Below are positions 23,918 to 36,436 of a stretch of 64,000 nt of DNA, one piece after another (the stretch's first letter is position 1; every line of letters starts with the position of its first letter). This DNA comes from Cunninghamia lanceolata. Lineage: Eukaryota; Streptophyta; Pinopsida; Cupressales; Cupressaceae. A program made the position numbers and the translations under genes. Under the pieces are notes generated by a model. That model was not told where the DNA came from and ran no database searches. It was given only the letters and a program-made list of their open reading frames with translations. The stretch lies in contig BSBN01000140.1 in assembly GCA_027924645.1 (NCBI GenBank), forward strand, positions 9,864,501 to 9,928,500. The letters are read 5' to 3'.

Positions 23918-26900
23918 ATGCCTCCTCGACGTGTTTGACAAGCGCGATCACACAACACAGCGTCCGCCGAGGTGCACAGCGATTCTTCAGCTGAGGGATG
24001 GGCACCCGCAGTTACAGCAGCACCACCTGCACCACCTGTACCACAAGCACCACTAGTATCACAGGCACCACCAGTATTGGATATAGGTCCACAGATCTTA
24101 CAGGCACTTCAAGCTATGTTAGAGAGGTTACCGCCAGTGATTCCTAAGCCACGTGTTGAGCCTCGCGTTGATCCACGAGAGGAGCCACGTAGGGAGCCAC
24201 GCGCTGAGTCACGTGTTGAGCCACCTGTGGAGCCCCGCGTTGATCCACGAGAGGTGCCACGTGTGGAGCCTTTTGTTGAGATCCCCGACACTATAGTAGA
24301 GGAGGTAGGGTCAGCATACCGTGCATAGAGTAGGAGTCCTTCGAGACCTTTGAGACAAGATGAGACCCAGAGGGCAGAACAGGTACATTAGGGATTGTAT
24401 GAGGATGGTGTGGAAGAACCAGTTATGGGACTTAGAGACAGAGGGGACCCCATCAGAGATCTACTTAGGCTCAACCCACCCACTTTCGTAGGTGCTACAG
24501 AGGGAGCTGTGGCCAAGGCTTGGCCAATTAGTTTAGACAGGTGTTTCGAGTTGCGACCATACGGAAGCAACACGAAGGCACGAGTGGCAATACATATCTT
24601 GAGAGATGCAACAACTACCTGGTGGCGCACTGAGGAGTGCAAGCACCGACTTTCTGTAGATACACTCACTTGGGATATCTTCATAGAGTGCTTTAATGGG
24701 CGATATTTGTCAGAACATTACAGACAGTGCAGGATTGATGAGTTCCATGACTTACAGCAAAGGGGACTCACTGTTACTCAGTATGAGAGCCGATTTATTG
24801 AGCTTTCTTGTTACGCGGAGTATCTCCATGACGAAAAACTCTTGATACACAAATTTATTTGAGGGCTGAATCATGGGATAGCAGGACTAGTTCGTATGGC
24901 AGATCCCCAGACCATGAGCGAGGCCATTGAGAAGGCCCTTATATCAGAAGAAATTTAGGGACGAGGGTAGAATTCACGCCCGCAGTATCAGGATCGTAAT
25001 CCCCAACAACAGTAGAATTTTTGAAGGCCTCAAAACATAATACAGAGAGGAGGATATAACTCTTCATCATTACCTCCTAGGCCTCCATAGCAGCAGCAAC
25101 ATCAGCAAAAACCTAAATTTTAATAGAGGGGTTAGGGAGGACAGAATCGTGGTTGATAGCAGCAGGGTCCACGCAGAGATCAGAGATAACAGGGTTCATC
25201 AGTAGGACCCGCGAGGTCTCAGCAGTCTTATAGAGGCTCACAGGGGTCCACTGGATGGACTGGGCAACAATAGTTGGGTAGAACACAGTGAGGGCAGTTG
25301 CAAGCTAGAGGACCGTGTTATGTGTGTGGTGGGGCAAGGCATTTGGCTAGAGAGTGTCCGCAGGGATTTACAGTAGGGGGACAGCCCCAATCAGGAGGAT
25401 CTGAGCAGATCGTAGGTGACGTGGGCAGATCCCACCACATGTTTGCAGCGGTTGATAATCGCCAGGCTGATTTCCAGGCCTCAGTCATCGAGGCAGCAGG
25501 TATGATTGGGGACTTTCCCATCTCTATCCTTTTTGACTCTGGAGCTACTAACTCCTTTCTGTCTACATCGTTAGTGGAGCGTTGCAGGCTGGTGGCTTCT
25601 AGGCAAGACATTAGGTGGGAGGTTGAGTTGGCCTCTGGGGTCAAGATGTCAGTAGATACCTTGGTTAAAGACTGCGAGATCACATTAGGATCCTTCACTA
25701 CATCATGTGACCTTAGGGTTATGCCATTAGGATCCTACGGTGTAGTTTTGGGTATGGATTGGCTTGCGGCACATAGAGCCAAGTTAGATTGTCACCAGAG
25801 GACGATTAGCTGTTTAGACGATCATGGTTCGTTGGTTGAGATAGTGGGCATTCAAAATCCCACGGCTATTCGTATGATATCCGCTCAGCAGCTTAAGCGC
25901 TGTATGCGGAAGGGATGTCAGATGTTTGCTATTACGGTCAGTGATAGAGCAGAGGATGAACCTGAGGCTACTTTAGATGATCACCCTATCCTTAGAGAGT
26001 TTGCCAACGTATTTCTGCCAGAATTACCAAGTATGCCTCCACGCAGAGAAGTGGACTTCCACATTGACTTAGTGCCGGGTGCGGAACCGATATCCTGTGC
26101 ACCCTATAGGATGACTACACATGAACTTACCGAACTTAAGCTGCAGTTAGAGGAATTACTTGAGAAGGGGCACATCTGACCTAGCGTTTCACCATGGGGC
26201 GCACCAGTTATCTTCGTGAAGAAGAAGGATGGGACTCTTCGATTATGCATGGACTACAGGCAGCTGAACAAGGTGACGGTGAAGAACCGTTATCCTCTGC
26301 CTAGGATTGACGACCTTTTTGATCAGATGCAGGGAGCCAGAGTGTTCTCAAAAATTGATCTAAAATTTGGGTATCACCAATTGCGCATCACAGAGGTAGA
26401 TATTCATAAGACTTCTTTTCGAACCAGATATGGCCATTACGAATTCACAGTGGTACCCTTCGGGCTGATGAACGCCCCTGCAGTGTTCATGAGTCTCATG
26501 AACGGGGTGTTCCGTACTTACCTAGATCAGTTCGTGATCATATTTCTAGATGATATTTTGATTTATTCGCAGACCAAGGAGGAGCATGTGGAGCACTTGC
26601 GTCAAGTTTTGCAGCGATTATGAGAGCAGCAATTTTATGGCAACTTGGCGAAGTGTGCCTTCTTCAGGATAGAGGTGCAGTATTTGGGACACATTTTATC
26701 AGGCGATGGCATCTCCGTAGATCCATCCAAAATCAGAGCAATTCAGGAATGGCCAGCACCCACCAATGTGACAGAGGTCAGAAGCTTTATGGGATTAGCT
26801 GGTTACTACCGTAGGTTTGTCGAGGGCTTGTCTAGGATAGCACATCCCATCACTTCCCTTCAGCGAAAAGGGAAGGGTTTCATTTGGATCGAGCAGTGTG

Positions 26901-28807
26901 AGAAGGCCTTTGGAGTCCTCAAGGAGCGTCTTACTAGTGCTTCTATTTTAGCGGTTCCAGATCCTATAGAGGAGTTTGTTGTTTGCACAGATGCATCATT
27001 AGAGGGCTTGGGAGCCGTGCTTATGCAGGGTGGTAGAGCAATCGCATACGAATCACAAAAATTGAAGACACATGAGTTAAATTACCCTACTCATGACTTA
27101 GAGCTCGCAGCAGTTATTCATGCTCTTGTCCGCTGGAGACACTTCCTCTTAGGTTGACGCTTTGAACTCCATTCGGATCATCATAGCTTACAGTATATTT
27201 TTGCATAGCCAAACTTAAACGCCCGCCAACGGCATTGGATGGAATTCCAATGCAAGTACGACTTTGATGTCCACTACATCAAAGGGAAGGAGAACGTGGT
27301 CGCTAATGCTTTGAGTCGGAGGCGCCACGAGATCCTGACCTTGACTTTGAGGGTGGACTTGAGAGATCACATCTTACAGCATCTGTCAGAGGATGAGTGG
27401 TTTCTTGAGGTGCAGCAAGAAATTCTAAATCAGAGGGCCCTTGGGGGCAAATTCGTAGGATATACCTTTGAGTCTGATGGTTTGCTTCGACATCAGCAGC
27501 GCATCTATGTACCCCTTGTGGGTAATCTTCGTACCGTGATTCTATCAGAGGCTCATAGAGCACCCTATGCAGCACACCCAGGAGTGAAGAAGATGCATGC
27601 TGACTTACGACAGCTTTATCATTGGGCTGGGATGAGGCGTGACATTGCAGAATATGTTGCTCGTTGCCTAGAATGTCAGAGGGTCAAGGCCGAACATTAG
27701 CATCCAGCAGGATTGTTGTACCCTCACGAAATACCTGAATGGAAATGGGACACCATTTCTATGGATTTCATTGTTGGTTTACCTATGTCATCACGTCACC
27801 ATGATGCTGTTATGGTGACAGTTGACAAGCTGACCAAAGTGGCGCATTTTTCGCCAATATGCACAACGTACAATGCACCATCAGTGGTGAAAGTGTTTCT
27901 TGATCAGATTGTTAGGCTTCATGGAGTACCTCACCGCATTATATCTGATCGAGACTCCATATTTACTTCATCGTTCTAGAGAGCCTTACATCAGGCGTTG
28001 GGCACGCAACTTAACTTCAGCTCAGCTTACCATCTGGAGATAGATGGACAAATAGAGAGAGTTAATCAAGAGTTAGAGGACATGCTCCACATGTACGTAA
28101 TGGATCATCAGTCTAGATGGGAGGAGTACCTATATCTAGTTGAGTTCGCCTACAATAATGGGCATCACAGCTCGTTGGGTATGCCTCCTTTCCAAGCTTT
28201 ATATGGCAGACCATGCAGAACACCATTGAGTTGGGATCGAATAGAGGACAGAACGGCCATCGGTCTAGAGATAGTTCAGAATATGGAACATCAAGTCAAA
28301 TAGATTAGACAAAGACTTCAGGAGGCACAGGACAGGCAAAAGAAGTATGCCGATGCTAAGAGAATAGACCGAAGCTTTTCTGTGAGTGATAGAGTATTTT
28401 TGAGAGTGCGACCGCACAAGAGTCCAATCCGTTACAGGAAGGGCTCTAAGCTCGCACCTCGGTTTGTAGGACCTTTTGAGATCTTGGAGCGGATAGGACC
28501 TGTAGCCTATCATCTAGCCTTGCCACCTAGCCTGTCACGTAACCACGATGTATTGCATGTCTCTGTTTTATGTCAATATATCTCTGACTTATCTCACGTG
28601 TTGGATTGGAGTGCTCTTTAGGTAGACACAGACAGATAGCTGGCGTTGGAGCCAATTCGCATATTGGCTCGTCGAACGCTGGCCCTTCGAGGTCAAGAGC
28701 TAGACCAGGTTAGAGTCCAGTGGGACCTATACGACGAAGTCACTGTGACATGGGAAGATGCAGTGAGACTGAAAACCCTTTATCCTCACCTCTTTGACGA
28801 CTTCTAG
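23918..28807 (+). pseudogene. gypsy-2 gag-pol polyprotein, Tekay/Del-like
   Basis: A single frame of 1630 codons runs from ATG 23918 (MPPRRV) to TAG 28807 without a frameshift. Gag carries Ala/Pro-rich and EPRVDPRE-type repeats (24142-24285), then a Gln-rich linker and a CCHC knuckle (CYVCGGARHLAREC, 25316-25357). Protease has LFDSGATNSF; RT has [15 protein letters not shown] and FLDD (about 26555); RNase H has [15 protein letters not shown]; integrase has an H-H-C-C finger (about 27540-27690), DFIVGLP and SDRDSIF. The C terminus (PIRILARR to LYPHLFDDF) looks like a decayed group II chromodomain. About 20 premature stops occur, concentrated in the Gln-rich linker; those with clear relatives replace Gln, Arg or Trp (for example [15 protein letters not shown]). 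In integrase the usual HPQTDGQ reads HLEIDGQ. Confidence 0.93.
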
Positions 28808-28821
28808 GAGGAAGTACAGTC

Positions 28822-28835
28822 TTAGGGGGAGAGGA
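28822..28835 (+). promoter_or_regulatory. gypsy-2 polypurine tract
   Basis: TTAGGGGGAGAGGA lies immediately before the 3' LTR (starts 28838), the usual place for the plus-strand primer. Confidence 0.85.
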
Positions 28836-28837
28836 TA

Positions 28838-31800
28838 TGAGGACTACCCTTTTTACTTCTGTTCTTGTGACTATTTACATTACTGTTACTGATACTTTTA
28901 TATTTGTGGGATAGTAGTTCCTGGATTTTTTAAACTATTAAACTTTATTATGATAACATAAAAACTAATTGGGTGATGTTTGGATAACATTTACATTTCA
29001 GAAAAGTTAATTAGGTGATGATGGAAAGAAAATTGTAATATGATTTCAGTTATGCTATTTAGAACTATGTCATGGTAATGCATGTTTTAAGTTGCTTCGG
29101 CTATGATGATTATATGTGAAACTGATCTTGTAATTGAGTGTGCAGGATTTACTAATCAAACCACAGATTTCGGAGATCATCCCGCACCTTTTTGTTGTTA
29201 CTCCTTGTTAAGCTGATCTGGTTCCATGAGGAACCAAGATCACTCTGTGTTTGATGTGTTGTCGTAATGTGGTCTTTCTTTAGGTCGAATGGGTTAGGTC
29301 TACCCTCTTGTAAAACTGAATTATGATTTGTGATGTAAACAAAAAAAAATGAATTTGAATTTCTTTTCTTTTATTTAAATTCTTGAGGCCTTTTCTTGTA
29401 TTTAACATGACCCTGGGTGTCTTGAATAGGTTAAAGTTGACCCTGGGTTATACCCCATGGGTCCAGGGCCCCATTTGGCATGGGTAACCCTTGAGTAACC
29501 TCCATATGGTCATCTTAACTTTCCCTTGAAGTTAAGTGGCGAAAATTGGAGGTATGGGGGGGATAGGATGGGTTGTACCAACACCCAAATCCATCCCTCT
29601 TCAATCCCCAAGGTAAGAGATGACTACAAACCCATCCATTATAGAGGATTTGACTTGAAGTCACCCTCACCATTAGTGAGATTCCCCATGAGTTGTGTGG
29701 TCATCCATAATGAAGGAAGGAAGAGGAGGCATGGGTCACCTGTCTCTTCCTCCTTTAACTCCTTTTATTTCTCCCATGCGTAAGAGAAATGACATGAGGA
29801 GAGGGATAAGGAGGACTTTAGGGATGGGTGAGTCACATAAGCCAACACTCATCCCTTGGGACATAATAGTGGTTTGGGGAAGAGTGAGGAGGTGACAAGT
29901 GTCACCTCCCCATTCCTCTAAACAGAGAGGATTTGGGTTATTTGAATCCCATTTTGGGATGGGGAGGGAGTTAGTTGAATTTTGGAGAGTTTTATTTTAT
30001 TATTTTTTTTACCAAGGAAATTTGCTTTAGAGAGGGAAAAGGGAGAGGGAGTTTGGTGGCTTAGTTGGGAGAAGATATCAGTGGAGCTCTACATCAGCTT
30101 CATCCTTGAAGGGCTTTGTAAGGTTGGTTGTTATTACCTTGCTTTCGTATATTTGATTGTTGCATGAAAAGTGTGTGAAAGTTGCTTATTTGCTTGTTTT
30201 TTTTTTTTTTTTGATTTTGTTTTTGTGGGAAATGTGGTCGGGTTGTTGACAGAGCTTCTCCCACTTGGGAGAAATGCTCATCAAGTGTGGGGTAGGGGAG
30301 GAGTGATCCTCCTCGGGTGCATACTGGGTTCTTTTGGGATGTTGAAAGCCTCGAGGGTATGTATTTGTGACTGGTTCTTTGGCTTGAGAGTCAAATACAG
30401 ATTCCTTAGAAAATTTTGTGATCAAACTTGGTTTGAGGCCAAGAGAAATTGTGTTGGTTATATTATCTATAAGGGTGACACTCTGGAGTCGAGTGTGTCC
30501 ACTCTCCTACCCCTTGTAAAGCTCACTGTAGTGGAGTTTTCATGTTGTGTAATTTATCCATGGGAGTTTGTGTGTTTTGGGTTTGTTGTTGTTCCCTGTT
30601 GTGAAGTGGATTGCTTGAGTAACCTAGGTGTGCGAATGGTCTCCCTAGCTCGGGGGTGACCCTCTTGCGGGTCTACGGTAGGGAGGAGAGCTATATGAGT
30701 GGTATTTTCTTCTTTGTGATTTAGATATGCAGGTTCCCTCTTGAAGCTTATTGATGGAATTGGAGGAGTTCCGTAATTAGGGAGAATTTATCTCATCCTT
30801 ACTATAAGGAGAGTTTGGTTCATTGAAGCTTCGTCCTGTTTAAGTTCAGTGTGGAGGGGTTTACTCCCTCTGAAGTTGTAAAAATTATTGTATGGGGAAA
30901 GAGAGAAATTCTTCCCTTCAATATTGTTGTTGTGAATGATTTTTCAATTATTTTATACCTGGTGAAACTAAGTGTTAAGAAATGAAACTTGTATTGATTT
31001 AGACAAATGAATGAAATTATCTCTAGTATTGAAATTTGTTATTGATTTAGATCAAAAATGATAAATTTCATTTATAGTTTTGTTCGGAAGGAAAGAATGA
31101 ATTTCAGTTAGTTAGGCTTGTTATAGATTGTAAATTGATTTTATTATTGGAAATAAATATATATAAAGAAGTAAATATAATAGGATAAAAATGAGGTGTG
31201 GTTTAGTCGTAAACTTTCCAGATGTGAGCCAATGAAATTTGATCTGTATATGATTTTATATTAAAATTGAATTTAATTTGATTTTACTAAATCTCCGGTT
31301 TAACACTATCTGTATCAAGTCAAAAGTCAGAAGATTGCATACTAAGAAAATTATGGATGGCAGTAAAATATAGTTATATTTCATTCTCTGCATTTAACAC
31401 AAATTTTCAAGTCTTAAACAAACCGTGATTATAAATGTCTGTTGGGTAGAATTTTAGTTTGTTCTCTGTATTTAAAAATTTTAACCATTATACAGAACTG
31501 TGTTTACCAGATAAAATAGCTTCTTCTTCTTTTATTTTCTCTGTAATTATAAATTTCTATTTAAATCAGTGAACTGTAAAAGAACAAAGTCTGAGAGTAA
31601 ACATGAAAAAAAATATATATATATAATTATAAATAGAGAGGTTATTATAATCGCGGTTTACATTAAAGAAATTTGCATTAGAAAAATGAGAATACAATAA
31701 TCGCGGTTTTCTCGCTGTGTACACAGCACAGTAGCAAAGATGGTAGAGTGGTGGTGGGAAGGGTTTGAACCTTCCCAGCACCACCGTCGATCCTTATGGG

Positions 31801-33723
31801 TGTGGGGAGGGGCGGAGCCCCCACCCACACCCCACGTAGTGGGATGTGGGTGGGGGCTCCGCCCCTCCCCACACACCCCGCCAGAAAACAAAACACATAC
31901 AACGCCGCGGCCGTAAGACAGCGGGCTCCCCCGAAAACCACACACCGAACCCCGCCATCTACCATGGGCAATGCCCTCCCAGTGCTCGGCTCCCCGTGAG
32001 CCTCCTGTCTGCTGCCCCTACGCGGCCTGCGACGTAGCTTTTGCCACCCAAAGCCTGCCATCCCACTCCATGTGATCCTCTTCCCTCTGCGTTGATCTCT
32101 GGCTGACCCTCCTCCAAGGCCGCTGCCATGAGTATAACCTGCAAAAAAAAAAAAGGGGGTTAGGGCACCATTGAATAGCATAAGGAAATTAGGGCTTCAG
32201 CCCTTCAATGAAAATAAAATTGTATGGGTTTTAAAAAAGGAAGACTTAATATTGTCTATATCAATATAAAAAAATAAAACAATAACAATAGTAATAATAA
32301 CAATAGTAATAATAATAATAATAATAGTAATAAAAAAAATAATAGTAATAAAAATAATGGTACTAATAACAATTAAATAAATATATATTTGTATATATAT
32401 GTAAATTATAATCCCCTATATATATATATATATATATATATAGATACATACATATATTATTATTTGTTACAAATTTATCAGAGATGTCATTTTTTTTTCT
32501 TTACAACAAACAAGGGAAAGATATAATTATAATTTGAGGAGGGCACAATTAAATATACTTTAATACTTCTGTAAGAATTTCTCGGCACTTTCAATTATCA
32601 ACACAAATTATTAACCAGGAAAATGAAGAGGAAATTATGATCCTTCCACTTATAAAGGACACTAGAAATAAACATGAAGAAGCCATCACAGGCATTCCAC
32701 ATGTGGCCATTTTAAACTCAATTGTAGTTAGTAAATGTCTAATGGAGAAAACATGAAAGAGAGAAAGAAGAAGAAAAACTAACATTGGAAAACACAGAGG
32801 AGAAAATGCGCGGCATTTCCCACCTGGGATAAGAGAACTAAGTAGATGTACCCTTCCGCTAATTCTGCTTAGGAATGAGATTAATGTTCAATTAATACAA
32901 ACATAGAGGTGAATCCTAGATCAGAGAAAACTAGGAGACTGAGACCAGCGAAGTAGTAAACCAGTTTATGTGATCTGGACCATCCGAAAGTTAGGAATAA
33001 TGTTAAAAATAGATACAGTGATAACTCTGATTGATGAAGAATATGAAGAAAGGACAGGATAAACATAAAGAAAATGTAGAAACCAAAATGGAGAGACTGA
33101 AATATAAACAAACTAAATTTTAGAGAAATAGTTAAGGTGAGCACGATAGAAATACAATCAAAATTAAGATCCAGAGAAACGGAAGAGAGGGCAAATGAAC
33201 TGCCTTGTTGAGAATGCTAAGTTTGAAGGAGGAGTATATTTCAGGAAATGAGAAAGGAGGAAGACAATCGTGCTTTGTTGAAAAATGACCCAATAGGGAG
33301 ATCAAGTGTAAGGTTATTATGAACAAGGCATCGTGGGAAGTTGTTAATCTATCAGGGAAGCCCGTAAGAAGTTTAGTGTTGAATAATTCCCACTTACGCC
33401 GTGAGGCATTATGCTGCCAGAATCTGCCGAGATTTAGGCTTGGGAACCTTGAAATTTCAAACCTTGTAGCAATGTTAACTACATCGTGGAGACCACCTTG
33501 TTGGACTGTGTGCGTCTGGATGAACGCAATTGTTCTTCGTACCCTGCCGACAACTATAGTGTTTTCGCCTCGAGCGTACACCACCGAGCATGCTTACGCA
33601 TGCGAGGGGGTTTCTAGGGAAGTGTGGGAAAATTTTTGATATTTCGTGTCATGACCAGATGATAGATGTGGACATGACACGTGTGATGCATGTTGTGACC
33701 ACATGGAAAATGTGGGCATGACA
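28838..33723 (+). repeat. gypsy-2 3' LTR (uninterrupted)
   Basis: 4886 bp, unusually long for a Ty3/gypsy LTR. It preserves the empty copia-1 target site at about 32112-32116. An antisense open frame in the GC-rich part (31678-32181, 167 codons; 152 codons at 14687-15145 in the other copy) is open in both copies but lacks any motif I know and shifts at its ends, so I do not call it a gene. The hairpins of the 5' copy are conserved here. Confidence 0.93.
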
Positions 33724-34298
33724 TATATGAGAGGGGCACCTCTCTTGGACTGGTTACACTTTACTGCAGTGAGTTACTTTAGAGGTTTTTTATTACATGT
33801 CTATGTGTGTTATCACCTTGGAGTCTTCTTTTGTAGGATGGTGGATATATAGGGACTTGTTTGTAGTTTTGGGTTATTCTATTGATAGCATGAAGTTCTA
33901 CCTATGATAGTTTATTTACCCTGGTTTGAGGTATGGATAATTTGGATGAGCTGGAAACTCGCTGTGGTTGCTATTCCATTTTGGTATGAGCATGGTAGTC
34001 ACTCAGAGTCATTTGTTATCATTTGAATTTGATGGTTGTGTTCATGTATAAATTGGTGCAGGTTTCAGTGATAGTTGATATGTTTCACCTTGGCATGTTC
34101 CTTGTCTCATCATGGGTTTTATGATGTGAGGATTTCTTGCTTGCAATTATGGTTATCATGGTTGCTTTTGTAGGTATCTTGTTGGAGCACAAACGTATGT
34201 TGAAGAATCAAGGATACATGGTTGGCTAAGGGATGTTTTTCCCTTGTTGATTTTTCCTATGGATATGTATTGACAATGTATGATGTCAAGTGGGAGAA
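33724..34298 (+). other. Right internal region and polypurine tract of the outer element
   Basis: 575 bp without a gene, ending in AAGTGGGAGAA (about 34288-34298), the standard copia polypurine tract abutting the 3' LTR. It resumes the sequence broken at 11836 by gypsy-2. Confidence 0.75.
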
Positions 34299-35467
34299 TG
34301 TTGGGATTAAGGTGCCATCAACCTTGTAAATCCTAATGCATAGTTTCCACTTTTCTTGGAAACTGCCAAGGTTCTTGGAGAGTTCCAACATCCTTGGAGA
34401 TAGGGTGTTAATTTTGTAAATTTATTCATAAGGGATGAAAGTTTCACCATCAACGGTAAAATATTTTTTATTGGTATGGTAAATAATTATTTACTGGCCT
34501 CAGTAATTAATTATTTACTAGCAGGGTGTTATGAAGTTACTTTTACTGCTCAAGGAATCTCGGTAAGTAGTAAATGAGGTGAGGTGGATAATTTTGGTGC
34601 CTATCTTAGGGAAATGTATTTTTGGGCTATTATGATGCATGTCATAAGTTTGTAAGAGCATCTATGACAACTTACAATTGTCATAAGGTGTAAGAGATTT
34701 TATGACAACATATGACAACAATTATTGTCTTGTAAGTTCCTTATTCTTGGTTCTAGGTTCCTATATTGGGAAGATGCCTATGACAGGTGTAAGGGAATTT
34801 GTAAGAAGATGATTTTGGTGTATCCCAAAATAAAAATGTTGGATTTTGTCCATCTCCCACAAATTTCTTCGGTGGTTACTCATTTTGTATAAATAAGAGA
34901 CTTGAGAGCGAAGTTTGGTGGAGTAACGAAAGAGAAAAACCTATTTGTAGGTAGCAGATTGCATGAGAGAGTTTTTCTATACACAGGTGCTATTGGATTG
35001 AAGACTGAAGAGGAGATTGGAAGTGGATGTATTGTAATCTTGTTTTGAAGATAATACAACTTGAGCCTCTCTTGTTGGTGGAGTTTTTTCCTGCAAGGGT
35101 TTCTCCATGTAAACACTGTGTTATGTGTTTGATCTTCTTCATTGTTACCTTGTATTGTGAGATCTTGCATTCTTATATTGTTGATTTGTGCCTCTTTGTT
35201 GCTTCTATCTTATGGTAATGTTATTGTTGTTATAAGTTCATCTAAGGTGGTTTTATCAAGCATGTTAAAGTGGCTGATTTTAGCATCATAAAGAAGTTGA
35301 ATCTTTTCATGGTATTTCAAGGATTAGCAAACTTATTTTCATATTTGCATACAATTTTTAGACTTATATTTTGTAGTAGTCAAAGCCTTGTATCTGACCA
35401 ATTGGTATCATATCTCAGTGATTTGATGATTAACAATTGGATTAGAGATTGTTCGTTTATTCCAACA
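34299..35467 (+). repeat. 3' LTR of the outer element
   Basis: 1169 bp with intact TGTTGG and CCAACA ends and a TATA box (TGTATAAATA near 34887). It is followed by GAAAA, the probable target duplication. Confidence 0.92.
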
Positions 35468-36150
35468 GAAAAAACAAACTAATAAATAGCCTTAAAAAAA
35501 TATTTAAAACTGATTGTTTTTTTTAAACAACCATTAACAAACTATTTAACTAATTTAAGTAAAATCTAACTATGAAAAAAATTGATCAAAGATTATATAA
35601 AAAAAACTATGGAAAACCCTTTTTTTTTGCTTTTGTTGTTTTTATTTTTATTTTCTTAACCGGGTGTGCCAAACTATAATTGTAAAAATAAATCAAAACC
35701 TAGATCAAATAGTCACACAATAGAGTAAAAAGATGAAATCGAAATACAACTTAAAAACATCATAAAAGCCTAAAACAAATTCATCTTAATAAACTCCATT
35801 GTTCTCCTCTTTTTCACCTTGGTAGAAATGGCACCAAATGAAGCTTTGCTCTCAGACTTTTTGATAGCACAATTCACATAAAAAATTGAGTAGAGTTTTG
35901 TTACATTGTCTGAGGTGTTAGAGGAAGAAAAAAAATGGTGGGTTTATATGGATTTTTGGTGAAAGAAAAGTGGGAAAGTTGCGATTATTCAACGGAAGAT
36001 AATTTGAAGTTAAGTGATGAAGATTGAAGATAGTTTCCATTATGAAGAGGAGGTGGAAGATAGAGTTGTTAAAAGAAGAGAGAGAAGAGTGAGAAATGAA
36101 TATGGTAAGTTCATTTTAATTAATTAAAATAAAACTTAATTAATTTGTGA
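35468..36150. other. AT-rich spacer, no clear gene
   Basis: No recognisable gene. On the minus strand about 35777-35880 reads as an open Lys/Ser-rich tail ending in a stop (contains KKSESKASFG), which might be a last exon or chance. The rest is A/T-rich. Confidence 0.5.
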
Positions 36151-36436
36151 CATGAATAATTAAATAAATAAATAGTATTTATTTAACTATAGAAGAAAAA
36201 GGTAGATAAATAAATAAATAAATAAATAAATAAATGAATATATGTATTTATTTAATTGTAAGTGGGTTTAAAAGGTAAATAATTAAATATATATATATTC
36301 ATTTAATTTGGAGGAAAAATTAAAATATGAATAAATAAATAAATAAATAAAATTTATTTAATTTTGAGGAAAGATTAAGATGAGGATAATTAAATAAATA
36401 TAACTATTTATTTAATTTAGAAGAAAGATTCTAGAG
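36150..36436. repeat. AT-rich palindromic minisatellite
   Basis: About five units of 48-73 bp. Each has an imperfect palindrome (AATAAATA ... TATTTATTTAATT) followed by a purine-rich spacer such as GAAGAAAAAGG, GGAGGAAAAA or GAGGAAAGA. One unit includes eight TAAA tetramers (about 36205-36237). It abuts the 5'-truncated LINE. Confidence 0.65.

Larger units (their letters stand above)
11837..33723 (+). mobile_element. gypsy-2: giant Ty3/gypsy element hosting copia-1
   Basis: Long direct repeats begin TGAGGACTACCC (11837 and 28838) and end GTGGGCATGACA (23823 and 33723). The 5' copy is interrupted by copia-1; without it the LTRs measure about 4861 and 4886 bp. Between them lie a primer site, one 4.9-kb gag-pol frame and a polypurine tract. 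Net length is about 14.8 kb, so two thirds of the element is LTR. The flanking pentamers TATTA and TATAT match only partly. LTR copies differ by about 3% by eye. Protein motifs place it near the Tekay/Del chromoviruses. Confidence 0.9.
7788..35467 (+). mobile_element. Outer LTR element (copia-like, non-autonomous), hosting gypsy-2
   Basis: Two LTRs of about 1.17 kb (7788-8962 and 34299-35467) in direct orientation bound this element. The right copy runs TGTTGG...CCAACA, perfect short inverted ends; the left has TG changed to TA and one change near its end. Flanking pentamers are TAAAA and GAAAA, a nearly matching target duplication. Removing the inserted gypsy-2 leaves about 5.8 kb. The internal parts (8963-11836 and 33724-34298) contain no recognisable gag, protease, integrase or RT, apart from a weak gag-like stretch near 9240. 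The AAGTGGGAGAA tract before the 3' LTR is typical of copia elements. It therefore looks like a LARD-type derivative that depended on enzymes made elsewhere. Confidence 0.85.

Noticed and set aside
24109..24291. Antisense Ser/Gly/Arg-rich frame in gypsy-2 gag
   Set aside because: It is a shadow of the charged repeat in the sense gag frame.
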